This document shows, one piece after another, positions 16,366 to 27,247 of a DNA stretch of 64,000 nt; positions within the stretch are counted from its first letter, which is position 1, and each line of letters begins with the position of its first letter. Position numbers and translations under genes: made by a program. The notes under the pieces were generated by a model. That model was not told where the DNA came from. It was given only the letters and a program-made list of their open reading frames with translations, and ran no database searches. Location of the stretch: the NCBI RefSeq assembly GCF_025398155.2, contig NZ_CP104562.2:4464001-4528000 (forward strand), written 5' to 3'. This stretch comes from Roseateles amylovorans (GTDB lineage: Bacteria > Pseudomonadota > Gammaproteobacteria > Burkholderiales > Burkholderiaceae_C).

Positions 16366-18432
16366 GTGATCCCACCCGGCTTTATTCAAGACCTGCTTTC
16401 TCGCGTTGACATCGTGGACGTCGTGTCCCGTCACGTCGATCTGAAGAAGGCCGGCATCAACCACAAGGGCCTGTGCCCCTTCCATGGCGAGAAGAGTCCC
16501 AGCTTCATCGTCAGCCCCTCGCGCCAGACCTATCACTGCTTCGGCTGCGGCGTGCACGGCAATGCGGTCGGATTTCTGATGGAACACCTGGGCATCGGCT
16601 TCGTGGACGCGGTCCGGGACCTCGCCCAGCAAACCGGGATGCAGGTGCCGGAGGACGACCGCAGCCCCCAGGAGCGCGAGCGCGAGAAGGCCGTCAAGCA
16701 GCGCCAGGCCTCACTCACCGAGATCCTGGCCCGCGCCGGCCAACACTACCGCCAGCAACTCAAAGCCAGTCCCCGCGCCATCGACTACCTGAAGGGCCGT
16801 GGCCTGACCGGTCAGATCGCCGCCCATTTCGGACTTGGTTTCGCACCGGATGGCTGGCGGTCGCTCGCCAGCGCCTTCCCGGCCTATGACGATCCGATGC
16901 TGGTCGAAACCGGGCTGGTCATCCTGCAGGACGACCCCGGCAAGAGCGACGCCGAGCAGCGCCGCTACGACCGCTTCCGCGATCGGGTGATGTTCCCGAT
17001 CCGCAATGTCCAGGGCGATGTGATCGGCTTCGGCGGCCGGGTGTTGGACAAGGGCGAGCCCAAATACCTGAATTCACCGGAAACCCCCGTCTTCAGCAAG
17101 GGCAAGGAACTCTACGGCCTCTACGAAGCCCGCACCGACATGCGCAAGCGCGGCTATGCGCTGGTGGTCGAGGGCTACATGGATGTGGTGGCCCTGGCCC
17201 AGAGCGGCTTCGGAAATGCCGTGGCCACGCTGGGCACGGCCTGCACGGCGGAGCATGTGCAAAAGCTCTTCCGCTTCACCGAATCGGTGGTGTTCAGCTT
17301 CGATGGCGATGCCGCCGGTCGACGCGCCGCCGGTCGCGCCCTGGAAGCTGCCCTGCCCCACGCCACCGACACCCGCAGCATCAAGTTCCTCTTCCTGCCG
17401 ACCGAGCACGACCCCGATTCCTATGTCCGCGAACTCGGCGCCGATGCCTTCGAGCGCTGTGTGGAGCAGGCGGTTCCGCTGTCGCGGCAACTGATGGAAA
17501 GCGCGGCCGAAGGCTGCGACCTGGGCAGCCCCGAGGGCCGCGCCCGCATGCTGACCCACGCCAAGCCGCTGTGGGCGGCGCTGCCGGACGGCCTGCTCAA
17601 GCGCCAGATGCTGGGCGAACTCGCCCGGCGGGCGCAATTGCAGGATCAGGAGCTTCAGTCGCTCTGGCAAGGCGCGATGGCGCCGAATGCGCACCGTGGT
17701 CGCGCCGAGCGCCAGGAGCGGCCCGCGCGTGCGGTCCGCACCGCCGATGCAGCCTCATTTGGCGCGGACATGCCCTATTTCGAGGACATCCCCGCCTCCG
17801 CCTATGCCGACGACGGCGGCTATGAGCCCGGCGATGTCCATCTGCCGCAGGAGGCTTACGGCGCTGGCGCCCAGGCCCCGCAGGAGCAGCCGCCCGCACG
17901 CAAGAAGTGGGAGCCTCGCGGCGACTTCAAGGGCAAGGGCGATTTCAAAGGCAAAGGCGGTAAATGGGGCGACTGGCGCAAGCGCGATCAGGACCCCACC
18001 ATGGGCATGCCCCGAAAGGCACCGCCCGCACCGATGGACCATGCGGTGCGCATGCTGCTGCTGCATGCAGAACTGTGGAATGCAGTCGGCGACCAGGACC
18101 TTCAACTGCTCCATGAACTTCCGGGAGAACACGGTCAACTGATCGCCTGGCTTGAACGCTTCATGGTGGATCACGGCCCGAGTCCCTGGGCGGTGCTGCA
18201 GGTGGCCCTGCAGGAGGCCGACCAGATCGAGTTGGCCCAGCGGGTCTGCGGCGGCCCGCTCAGCGCCCCGCCGCCCGACGAACAGGTCGACGACGAATTC
18301 CGCATCGTCATGCGCCGGCTTTGGGTCCAGCGCCTGGAGCAGGAGGCCGCCGCCATCGCCCAGAGCAAGGCGCCGGATATGCGCAAATATCAAGCAGTGC
18401 TGCAGCAAATCCGGGAACTGAAGGCCGGATGA
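16366..18432 (+). CDS. dnaG: DNA primase DnaG
   Basis: The protein has 688 residues, starting at GTG; family members are usually 580-680. The N-terminal CHC2 zinc finger uses C37, H40, C58 and C61. The catalytic core and Toprim domain (VVEGYMDVVALAQSG, then the acidic FSFDGDAAG) follow. The C-terminal 130 residues are the DnaB-interaction domain. Between them, about residues 440-560, is a low-complexity linker with an RGDFKGKGDFKGKGGKWG segment not present in the E. coli enzyme. DnaG makes RNA primers at the replication fork with DnaB (encoded at 39-40 kb). It precedes rpoD, as in the macromolecular synthesis operon, but rpsU is not adjacent. Confidence 0.98.
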   Translation: MIPPGFIQDLLSRVDIVDVVSRHVDLKKAGINHKGLCPFHGEKSPSFIVSPSRQTYHCFGCGVHGNAVGFLMEHLGIGFVDAVRDLAQQTGMQVPEDDRSPQEREREKAVKQRQASLTEILARAGQHYRQQLKASPRAIDYLKGRGLTGQIAAHFGLGFAPDGWRSLASAFPAYDDPMLVETGLVILQDDPGKSDAEQRRYDRFRDRVMFPIRNVQGDVIGFGGRVLDKGEPKYLNSPETPVFSKGKELYGLYEARTDMRKRGYALVVEGYMDVVALAQSGFGNAVATLGTACTAEHVQKLFRFTESVVFSFDGDAAGRRAAGRALEAALPHATDTRSIKFLFLPTEHDPDSYVRELGADAFERCVEQAVPLSRQLMESAAEGCDLGSPEGRARMLTHAKPLWAALPDGLLKRQMLGELARRAQLQDQELQSLWQGAMAPNAHRGRAERQERPARAVRTADAASFGADMPYFEDIPASAYADDGGYEPGDVHLPQEAYGAGAQAPQEQPPARKKWEPRGDFKGKGDFKGKGGKWGDWRKRDQDPTMGMPRKAPPAPMDHAVRMLLLHAELWNAVGDQDLQLLHELPGEHGQLIAWLERFMVDHGPSPWAVLQVALQEADQIELAQRVCGGPLSAPPPDEQVDDEFRIVMRRLWVQRLEQEAAAIAQSKAPDMRKYQAVLQQIRELKAG

Positions 18433-18441
18433 ACGTCTGTT

Positions 18442-18470
18442 TTGACGCTTGCAAGAATTTGGCAGATAAT
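18442..18470 (+). promoter_or_regulatory. Consensus-like sigma-70 promoter of rpoD
   Basis: TTGACG (18442-18447) and GATAAT (18465-18470) are separated by exactly 17 bp, ten bases after the dnaG stop codon. This gives rpoD its own strong promoter and a 5' leader of about 300 nt. Confidence 0.85.
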
Positions 18471-18778
18471 CAAGGGTTTTCGCGCGTCAAGAGTGACGGC
18501 AGCGCCAACCGGTCCCCGGCCCCCCACTGACCCTGGGCATATCAAGTGGCCAACCTATAACCGCTTGGGCTGCAATTCCAAACGTACACGCTAGCCTTCA
18601 CGCGCAAAGCCTTGAGTAGGTCGGGAATCACCCCAACTGATCTCAAGGCCCGAGTTCGAGCCGCCTGGGCTCGTCCGCACCGCCTCTTGCGGCTGCCGAC
18701 GATCCAGGTGGCCGTTTGCGTTGCACGCCCGTACCGAATCCCCTGAATTTCGATTCCACGAGCCACCCGAGGAACTGC
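18471..18778 (+). other. Long untranslated leader of rpoD
   Basis: About 300 bp lie between the likely transcription start and the rpoD start codon. No open frame with family features and no recognised riboswitch is seen. Confidence 0.45.
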
Positions 18779-20995
<2,217 letters not shown>

Positions 20996-21047
20996 GCAGC
21001 CGGCGCCCGTCCACACGGGCGCCACCTGCCGCCAGACTGGCCCCATC

Positions 21048-21083
21048 GGCCGGCCCGCGCCACCCGCGCGAGCCGGCCTTTTT
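21048..21083 (+). terminator. Rho-independent terminator of rpoD
   Basis: A GC-rich stem (GGCCGGC/GCCGGCC with an inner CGCGC/GCGCG pair) is followed by TTTTT, 53 bp after the rpoD stop. A second hairpin without a T tract (GGCGCCCGT/ACGGGCGCC, 21002-21023) lies just before it. Confidence 0.92.
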
Positions 21084-21171
21084 CATTGCTGCAGCGCGCA
21101 AATCGCACCAGCGTGGGTCTCGGGTGTCGCGCGCGCATCAACACGTCCCCAAGCCGAGGGCTTCTCACAAG

Positions 21172-21199
21172 GTGACGGTCGGTTTCAGGCAGCTACACT
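21172..21199 (+). promoter_or_regulatory. Possible sigma-70 promoter of the cyclase-hemH pair
   Basis: GTGACG (21172-21177) and TACACT (21194-21199) are 16 bp apart and end 36 bp before the cyclase start codon. The hexamers match the consensus only partly. Confidence 0.45.
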
Positions 21200-21235
21200 G
21201 AGACTTCCGTCACATCTCTTCACGCCCAGATCCCG

Positions 21236-22177
21236 ATGACCCAGATCCGCGAACGCACCGTCTTGTTTGCCGACCTTCGCGGCAGCACGGGGTTGTTCGA
21301 GACCCTGGGCAATGCCGAGGCATCCGGACTGGTCACCCAGACCGTCAGCCTGCTCGGTCAGGCGGTGAACGAATGTCACGGCAATCTCATCAAGACCCTG
21401 GGCGACGGCCTGATGGCCGCCTTCGACAATCCGCGCGACGGCATCAAGTCGGCCATGCGGATGCAGGAACTGCTGCTGGCGTCGTCGCTGCGCGCCGACC
21501 GCATGCGCAACATGTTCCTGCAGATCGCACTGGCACGCGGTGAGGTGGTGGAAATCCACGGCGACTGCTTCGGCGACGCGGTCAACGTGGCCGCCCGGCT
21601 GCTCGACCATGCCGGCGATGGCGAGACCGTGGTCACCGCCGAAGTCGTGCACGGCCTGACCCACGCCCAGCGCGCACGGTTTCGCAGCCTGGACCACATC
21701 AGCGTGCGCGGCCGTGGCGAGCCGGTCCACATCTATGTGCTGGACCAGGGTCGCGGCGACGCGGCCGCCACTCAATTCGGGGACGTGGTGCGTGCCGCCG
21801 CACCCGAAGGCATCCGGCTGGTGTGGCAAGACCTGGACCGGGTCTTCGACCTCGACAGCATGCCGATCGTGCTCGGCCGCAGCACCCAGGCCACCTACTG
21901 CATCACCGACGTGCGGGTCTCGCGCTCGCATGCCCGCATCGACTGGCAAGGCAGCAGCTTCAGCCTGACCGATCTGAGCTACAACGGCACCTTCGTCCGC
22001 TTCGGCGCCGGGGGGCAGACGCTCAGCCTGCGCCGGGGCGCCTGCACGCTGCACGGCGCGGGGGTGATCGGTCTGGGCGGCCCGCCGTCCGACACCGTCT
22101 CCCCGACCGTGCGCTTTGAGATCCTGCATGTGGCCGAAGCCGAGCGAGCCCCCGCGCTGCTGCGCCGCGGCCCCTGA
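21236..22177 (+). CDS. Class III adenylate/guanylate cyclase with C-terminal FHA domain
   Basis: The protein has 313 residues. Residues 1-170 form a class III cyclase catalytic domain with all key residues visible: metal-binding D13 (FADLRGST) and D57 (LGDGLMAAF), purine-site K53 and D114, and transition-state N117 and R121 (GDAVNVAARLL). The K/D pair suggests ATP rather than GTP. Residues about 195-300 form an FHA domain (IVLGRSTQATYC, VSRSHARI, LSYNGTFVRF), which binds phosphothreonine peptides. Product synthesis may thus be tied to a Ser/Thr kinase such as the one at 5 kb (inference). There is no membrane segment. hemH starts 5 bp after the stop, so the two genes are very likely cotranscribed. 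The start has only a weak ribosome site. Confidence 0.93.
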   Translation: MTQIRERTVLFADLRGSTGLFETLGNAEASGLVTQTVSLLGQAVNECHGNLIKTLGDGLMAAFDNPRDGIKSAMRMQELLLASSLRADRMRNMFLQIALARGEVVEIHGDCFGDAVNVAARLLDHAGDGETVVTAEVVHGLTHAQRARFRSLDHISVRGRGEPVHIYVLDQGRGDAAATQFGDVVRAAAPEGIRLVWQDLDRVFDLDSMPIVLGRSTQATYCITDVRVSRSHARIDWQGSSFSLTDLSYNGTFVRFGAGGQTLSLRRGACTLHGAGVIGLGGPPSDTVSPTVRFEILHVAEAERAPALLRRGP

Positions 22178-22182
22178 CCCCC

Positions 22183-23274
22183 ATGAGCTTTCGCCCAGAA
22201 CCCACCTACAACCACGGCAGCGCCCCCACCACCGGCCTGCTGCTTTGCAACCTCGGCACACCGGACGCCCCCACCCCCGCCGCCACCCGGCGCTATCTGG
22301 CGCAGTTCCTCGCCGACCCGCGCGTCATCGAGATCCCGAAGCTGGCCTGGCTGCCCATCCTGCACGGCATCATCCTGCGCACCCGCCCGGCGAAGTCCGC
22401 CAAGAAATACGCCAGCATCTGGATGAAGGAAGGATCGCCGCTGGCGGTCTGGACCGAGCGTCAGGCCAAGATGCTGCAAGGCTATCTGGGCGAACGCGGC
22501 CATCGGCTGATCGTGCGCCATGCGATGCGCTACGGCAATCCGTCCATCGCCTCGCAGCTCGATGCGCTGCGTGAGGCGGGCGCCACCCGGCTGCTGGTGC
22601 TGCCGGCGTATCCACAGTACTGCGCGGCCACCACGGCCAGCGTGATCGACGACGTCTCCCACTGGATGCAGAGCCATCGCAACCTGCCGGAGCTGCGCAT
22701 CATCAACCGCTACCACGACGACGCGGGCTACATCGCCGCGCTGGCCGAGAGCGTGCGCGCCCACTGGCAGCGCGAAGGCCGGTCCGACATGCTGGTGATG
22801 AGCTTCCACGGCATGCCGGCGCGGACCCTGGCCATGGGCGACCCCTACCACTGCGAATGCCTCAAGACTGGCCGCCTGCTGGCCGAGGCGCTGGGCCTGT
22901 CGCCCGCGCAGTACAAGGTGACCTTCCAGAGCCGGTTCGGCAAGGCCCGCTGGCTGGAACCCTACACCGAGCCGACGCTGCGCAAGCTGGCCAGCGAGGG
23001 CCTCAAGTCGGTCGACCTGATCTGCCCCGGCTTCGCGGCCGACTGCATCGAGACCCTGGAAGAAATCGACATGGAGGCCCGTGAGGCCTTCCTGCACAGC
23101 GGCGGACAGCAGTTCAGCTACATCCCCTGCCTGAACGACAGCCCGGCCCATGTGCGGGCACTCGCCAGCCTGGCCGAGCGCCACCTGCAGGGATGGCCGA
23201 CCCAGACCCCGCCTCAGCCCGCCGAACTGGCCCGCCAGCGTGAAGCGGCCTTGATCACCGGCGCGTCCCGATAA
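22183..23274 (+). CDS. hemH: Ferrochelatase
   Basis: The protein has 363 residues, full family length. N-terminal GLLLCNLGTPDAPTP is the ferrochelatase signature start. Catalytic H209 lies in MSFHGMPARTL, and TFQSRFGKARWLEPYTEPTL and CPGFAADCIETLEEI are the other conserved blocks. It inserts Fe(II) into protoporphyrin IX, the last step of haem synthesis. It sits 5 bp downstream of the cyclase-FHA gene, an uncommon neighbour. The last codons and the TAA stop are the first unit of a 15-bp tandem repeat that continues beyond the gene, so the C-terminal GASR was shaped by repeat expansion. Confidence 0.98.
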   Translation: MSFRPEPTYNHGSAPTTGLLLCNLGTPDAPTPAATRRYLAQFLADPRVIEIPKLAWLPILHGIILRTRPAKSAKKYASIWMKEGSPLAVWTERQAKMLQGYLGERGHRLIVRHAMRYGNPSIASQLDALREAGATRLLVLPAYPQYCAATTASVIDDVSHWMQSHRNLPELRIINRYHDDAGYIAALAESVRAHWQREGRSDMLVMSFHGMPARTLAMGDPYHCECLKTGRLLAEALGLSPAQYKVTFQSRFGKARWLEPYTEPTLRKLASEGLKSVDLICPGFAADCIETLEEIDMEAREAFLHSGGQQFSYIPCLNDSPAHVRALASLAERHLQGWPTQTPPQPAELARQREAALITGASR

Positions 23275-23320
23275 AGCGCGTCCCGACAAGGCGGGTCCCG
23301 TTCAGGCGGGTCCCGGCGCC
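23261..23320 (+). repeat. 15-bp tandem repeat spanning the hemH stop codon
   Basis: Four contiguous 15-bp units share the core GCGSGTCCCG, each followed by 5 variable bases (ATAAA, ACAAG, TTCAG, GCGCC). The first unit contains the hemH stop codon. Confidence 0.95.
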
Positions 23321-23513
23321 AAGGTGGGACGGCCGGGTTTGCTTGTTGGGGCGTCGCCTCGCTCCATGTCCGCCCGCGCCGCAGGCTCGGCGCACGACCT
23401 CCCGGTCATTGGCGCCAGAGGGCCCGGACATCGCGGCGCCGCGAACCGCAGCAGCGCTGGATGACTGCGGCGGCTGAACTACCGCGGTCATCCTTCCAAC
23501 AGGCAAGCAACGC

Positions 23514-23575
23514 AGATCGATCAGATCGATCAGATTGGTGACGCCGCCGCAGCGCGATCGCCGAAGCGGCGGCGT
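23514..23575. other. Convergent hemH/tctA spacer: 9-bp repeat and inverted repeat
   Basis: Two copies of AGATCGATC plus a degenerate third lie at 23514-23540. A 10-bp inverted repeat (ACGCCGCCGC 23541-23550 and GCGGCGGCGT 23566-23575) could end tctA transcription but has no T tract on either strand. The rest of the 305-bp spacer shows nothing recognised. Confidence 0.5.
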
Positions 23576-23579
23576 TCGG

Positions 23580-25094
23580 TCACGCCGCTGTCAGCGCGCT
23601 CGCCTCCCGACGGGCGCCCCACCATTTCCACAGGCGCGGCAACACCAGCACCAGCACCACGATGGCCAGCAGCGCCGCCGACAGCGGCCGCTCGAGGAAC
23701 ACCGTCCACTGGCCGCCGCCGATCGAGACGCCATTGCGCAGATGCGCCTCGGCCAGAGGCCCGAGGATCATGCCCACCACCACCGGCGCGGTCGGGAAGT
23801 CAAAGCGCCGCATCACCACTCCCAGAGCGCCGATGGCCAGCATCACATAGAGATCGAAAGCGCTCTGGCGCATGCCGTAGACACCGACCGTGGCGAAGAT
23901 CAGGATGCCCGCATAGAGCGGTGCCTTCGGGATCTTGAGCAGCTTCACCCACAGGCCGACCATCGGCAGGTTGAGCACCAGCAGCATCACGTTGCCGATG
24001 TAGAGCGACGCAATCAGCGCCCACACCAGGGCCGACGAAGTCTGGAACAGCTGCGGACCGGCCTGAATGCCGTAGTTCTGCAGCGCCGACAGCAGGATCG
24101 CCGCGGTCACCGAGGTCGGGATGCCCAGGGTCAGCAGCGGCACCAGCGTGCCGGTCACGGCCGCATTGTTGGCCGCTTCCGGACCCGCGACGCCTTCAAT
24201 GGCGCCAGTGGTGCCGAACTCGGCCTTGTGCTTGGAGAGCTTGCGCTCGGTGGCATAGCTGAGGAAGGTCGGGATCTCGGTGCCACCGGCCGGGATGATG
24301 CCGAACGGGAAGCCGAGCCCGGTGCCACGCAGCCAGGCCGGGATCGAGCGCCGCCATTCCAGACGGGTCATGTGCACCCGGCCCATCGTGTTGAGCTGCT
24401 GGTTGCTGCGGCCCTCGTAGAGCGCCACATACAGCGTCTCGCCCACCGCAAACAGGCCCACCGCCACCAGCACCGTCTCGATGCCGTCCATGAACTCGGG
24501 CACGCCCGCGGTGTAGCGGACCTGACCGGTGATCTGGTCCAGGCCCACCAGGCCCATCGCCAGGCCGATGAACAGCGCCGTCAGCCCGCGCAACGTGCTT
24601 TGCCCCAGCACGGCGCTGACCGTGGTGAAGGCCAGCAGCATCAGGCAGAAGTATTCCGGCGGGCCCAGCGTGACGGCGAAGTCCGCCAGCACCGGTGCGA
24701 ACAGCGTGACCAGCACCGTCGCGATCGTGCCGGCGACAAAGGAGCCGATGGCCGCGGTGGCCAGCGCTGCACCCGCACGGCCGTGCTTGGCCATCTTGAA
24801 GCCTTCCAGCGCGGTCACCATGGTGCCGGTTTCACCCGGCGTGTTAAGCAGGATGGAGGTGGTCGATCCGCCGTACATCGCGCCGTAGTAGATGCCCGCG
24901 AAGAAGATCATCGATGCGGTCGGATCCACCTGCGCGGTGATCGGCAACAGCATGGCCACCGTCACCGCCGGGCCCAGGCCCGGCAGCACGCCGATCGCCG
25001 TGCCCAGCGCGCAGCCCACGAAGGCCCACATCAGGTTGACCGGCGTGCCGGCGGTGGCAAAACCGCCCATCAACTGGGTCCAGAGTTCAGTCAT
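23580..25094 (-). CDS. tctA: Tripartite tricarboxylate transporter, large membrane subunit TctA
   Basis: The protein has 504 residues with about 12 predicted membrane segments. The two TctA signatures are visible: GLGPAVTVAMLLPI followed by YYGAMYGGSTTSILLNTPGE near the N-terminus, and the inverted-repeat counterpart GIIPAGGTEIPTFLSYATER in the middle. In TTT transporters TctA is the translocation subunit for citrate or other carboxylates, working with TctB and the periplasmic binder TctC. It is the last gene of tctC-tctB-tctA, 10 bp after tctB. The regulator pair divergent from tctC suggests two-component induction by the substrate. Confidence 0.96.
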   Translation of the reverse strand: MTELWTQLMGGFATAGTPVNLMWAFVGCALGTAIGVLPGLGPAVTVAMLLPITAQVDPTASMIFFAGIYYGAMYGGSTTSILLNTPGETGTMVTALEGFKMAKHGRAGAALATAAIGSFVAGTIATVLVTLFAPVLADFAVTLGPPEYFCLMLLAFTTVSAVLGQSTLRGLTALFIGLAMGLVGLDQITGQVRYTAGVPEFMDGIETVLVAVGLFAVGETLYVALYEGRSNQQLNTMGRVHMTRLEWRRSIPAWLRGTGLGFPFGIIPAGGTEIPTFLSYATERKLSKHKAEFGTTGAIEGVAGPEAANNAAVTGTLVPLLTLGIPTSVTAAILLSALQNYGIQAGPQLFQTSSALVWALIASLYIGNVMLLVLNLPMVGLWVKLLKIPKAPLYAGILIFATVGVYGMRQSAFDLYVMLAIGALGVVMRRFDFPTAPVVVGMILGPLAEAHLRNGVSIGGGQWTVFLERPLSAALLAIVVLVLVLPRLWKWWGARREASALTAA

Positions 25095-25104
25095 CTCGAT
25101 CCCC

Positions 25105-25734
25105 TCAGAGCCAGCCGCTGGCGGTGATGGCCGGCAGATTGAGCGCCAGCAGCTTGTTGAACAGCCAGAACACCGGTGCGGCGATCAGCATGCCGGTGAT
25201 GCCGTCCAGCAGCACCTGTCGCGCCCCGCCGCCGACCCGGCCCTCGGCCCGGCGCAGGCCGCGCACCGCCAGCATGAAGCACAGCGTGCAAGCGAAGACG
25301 AAGCCGATCACCGTGATCAGCGAGGCATTGGCCACGATCGCGGCCACCACCCAGGCCGCGGACACCCAGTCCGCGCGCGGGGCGCCGGACGGCGGCTCCA
25401 TCTGCCGGAACCCGCCAGTGCGGGCCTCCCAGACCAGCCACAGGCCGCAGACCATGAGCGCGATCGACACGCCCCAGGGCAAGGCATTCGGACCGATGCC
25501 GGCATAACCGGCGTCGGAGGGAATCGCCGCGGCACCAAAGGCCATCACCGCACCGAGGACGAACGCGCCGATGCCCACGAGCGTCTGATGCAGGGGGCCG
25601 GGGCCATCGTCGTCGGAGGGGGACGGATCGGTCGGCAGCGAGCCGCCGGTCGCCGCCATGGGCGGGACAGGCGAAACAGGCCGCACAGGCGACACGGGCG
25701 CGGCGTTGTCGCCGGTCGGGAGGGACTGGGTCAT
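25105..25734 (-). CDS. tctB: Tripartite tricarboxylate transporter, small membrane subunit TctB
   Basis: The protein has 209 residues, longer than most TctB (about 150) because of a 50-residue Pro/Ser/Asp-rich N-terminal tail predicted to be disordered. Four hydrophobic segments follow (LVGIGAFVLGAVMAFGAAAI, the PWGVSIALMVCGLWLVW segment, the AAWVVAAIVANASLITVIGF segment, and a C-terminal one). The family is poorly conserved, so the assignment leans on size, topology and position between tctC and tctA. It is predicted to be an inner-membrane accessory subunit of the secondary transporter. It starts 8 bp after the tctC stop. Confidence 0.88.
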   Translation of the reverse strand: MTQSLPTGDNAAPVSPVRPVSPVPPMAATGGSLPTDPSPSDDDGPGPLHQTLVGIGAFVLGAVMAFGAAAIPSDAGYAGIGPNALPWGVSIALMVCGLWLVWEARTGGFRQMEPPSGAPRADWVSAAWVVAAIVANASLITVIGFVFACTLCFMLAVRGLRRAEGRVGGGARQVLLDGITGMLIAAPVFWLFNKLLALNLPAITASGWL

Positions 25735-25742
25735 GGGGTGCC

Positions 25743-26702
25743 TCAGATCATTCCGGACTTGGCCATGATCGCGCGCAGCGAGGCGAACTCACGGTCGACG
25801 AATTCGTCGAAGGCCTTGCCGGTCAACACCGCCGGCGTCCAACCGTTCTTCTCCAGCGATTCGACCCAGGCCTTGGAGCTGGTCGCCTTGACGACCATGT
25901 CGGTCAGCGCCTGACGCTGGGCCGGCGTGATGCCGGGGGGCGCATAGACGCCGCGCCAGTTGCCGATTTCGACGTTGTAGCCCAGCTCCTTCATGGTCGG
26001 AATGTCCAGGCCCTTGAGGCGCTGCGGCGCGGTCACCGCGATCGGGCGCATCTTGCCGCTCTCGATGTACTGCTGGAACTCGCTGTAGCCGCTGCCGCCG
26101 ATGGTCACATTGCCGCCCAGGATGGCCGCCGTCGCCTCACCGCCGCCGCGGAACGGCACATAGTTGATCTTGGCCGCATCCACGCCCACCTCGCGGGCCA
26201 GCATGGCCGCAGCGATGTGCTCGGTCGCGCCGCGCGAACCGCCGCCCCACTTCACACTGGCCGGATCCTTCTTCAGTTGCTCGACCACATCCTTCATGGT
26301 CTTGAGCGGCGAGCTCGACGGCAGCACGAACACGTTGTATTCGCTGGTCAGGCGTGCAATCGGCGTGGCCTGGCTGAGGCTGACCGGCGGCTTGCCGGTG
26401 ATCAGTCCGCCCAGCATCACCGCGCCCATGACCATCAAGGCATTCGGATCGCCCTTGCTGGCATTGACGAACTGCGCCAGCCCGATCGCGCCGGCCGCGC
26501 CGCCCTTGTTGTCGTAGGTGACCGAGGTGGCGGCGCCGGCATCCTGCAGCGCCTTGCCCAGCGCACGGCCGGTGGTGTCCCAGCCGCCGCCGGGGTTGGC
26601 CGGCACCATGATCTTGAGGTTGCCGGCGGCATGGGCCGACATCGGCAGTGCACCGGTGGCCGCCAGGGCCGCCAGGGATTTGAGGAACTGGTCTCGTCGC
26701 AT
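25743..26702 (-). CDS. tctC: Tripartite tricarboxylate transporter substrate-binding protein (TctC/Bug family)
   Basis: The protein has 319 residues. The start was chosen after GGAG because it yields a signal peptide (MRRDQFLKSLAALAATGALPMSAHAAG). The mature protein follows the Bug pattern: LKIMVPANPGGGWDTTGRALG and VTYDNKGGAAGAIGLAQF near the N-terminus (binding loops), then WGGGSRGATEHIAAAMLA and the late KELGYNVEIGNWRGVYAPPG. It captures carboxylates in the periplasm and hands them to TctA/TctB. Bug proteins are greatly expanded in Burkholderiales and their ligands vary, so citrate is only a default guess. Confidence 0.95.
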   Translation of the reverse strand: MRRDQFLKSLAALAATGALPMSAHAAGNLKIMVPANPGGGWDTTGRALGKALQDAGAATSVTYDNKGGAAGAIGLAQFVNASKGDPNALMVMGAVMLGGLITGKPPVSLSQATPIARLTSEYNVFVLPSSSPLKTMKDVVEQLKKDPASVKWGGGSRGATEHIAAAMLAREVGVDAAKINYVPFRGGGEATAAILGGNVTIGGSGYSEFQQYIESGKMRPIAVTAPQRLKGLDIPTMKELGYNVEIGNWRGVYAPPGITPAQRQALTDMVVKATSSKAWVESLEKNGWTPAVLTGKAFDEFVDREFASLRAIMAKSGMI

Positions 26703-27247
26703 GAAAGTCTCCGTTTGATGTTGTGGGTGTCGGGGTGGCGCGTCGCCGGACTCGCGGCGCGCAGGGTCGCTCGGCGGCAGGACTAGGCGGGATGGGCGCA
26801 CCAGGGCAATCGCCGATCCGCGCGCATCGTAGGCCCACAGACCTGCACCGCCGGTCGCCAGGATGCGGCGGCGGCTCGCGCGGCGGGGGCAGCCGCTGGG
26901 GCGACGTCATTCGGCCGGGCGCCGCTGGTGGGGGCGCCGCTGGTGGGGGCGCCGCTGGTGGGGGCGCCTGTCGGGGCGCTTGTGGCGCCGCGCTGCGCGG
27001 TGCATTGGGCAGCGCGCTGTCCGGTGCATCGGGCGGCGGCACGGCGCACGAGGCGCCGTCGCGAGGTGATCGCGAGGGTCATGTTGTCTCCAGCGCTTCT
27101 TGTTTTCTTGTCAGTCGAGGATGGCTCACCCTGCAGGGCGGGCAGCCATGGTGCGGATGCTGCGCACCGACGCTGTCAAACCGCTGTCGACGATCTCAGG
27201 GTTCACCCCGACTCCCGCCCCCTGCGGCCCTGCCGGACACTGGCGGC
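26703..27247. other. Divergent tct regulatory spacer with a 15-bp tandem repeat
   Basis: The 545-bp gap between tctC and the response regulator has no gene with family features. Three perfect 15-bp units (GCCGCTGGTGGGGGC) lie at 26921-26965. It should contain the promoters and response-regulator sites for both directions, but none could be identified by eye. Confidence 0.55.

Noticed and set aside
26723..27247. N-terminal extension of the response regulator by 175 residues
   Set aside because: The upstream part is Arg/Gly-rich low complexity over a tandem repeat. The receiver domain begins at 27248-27257.
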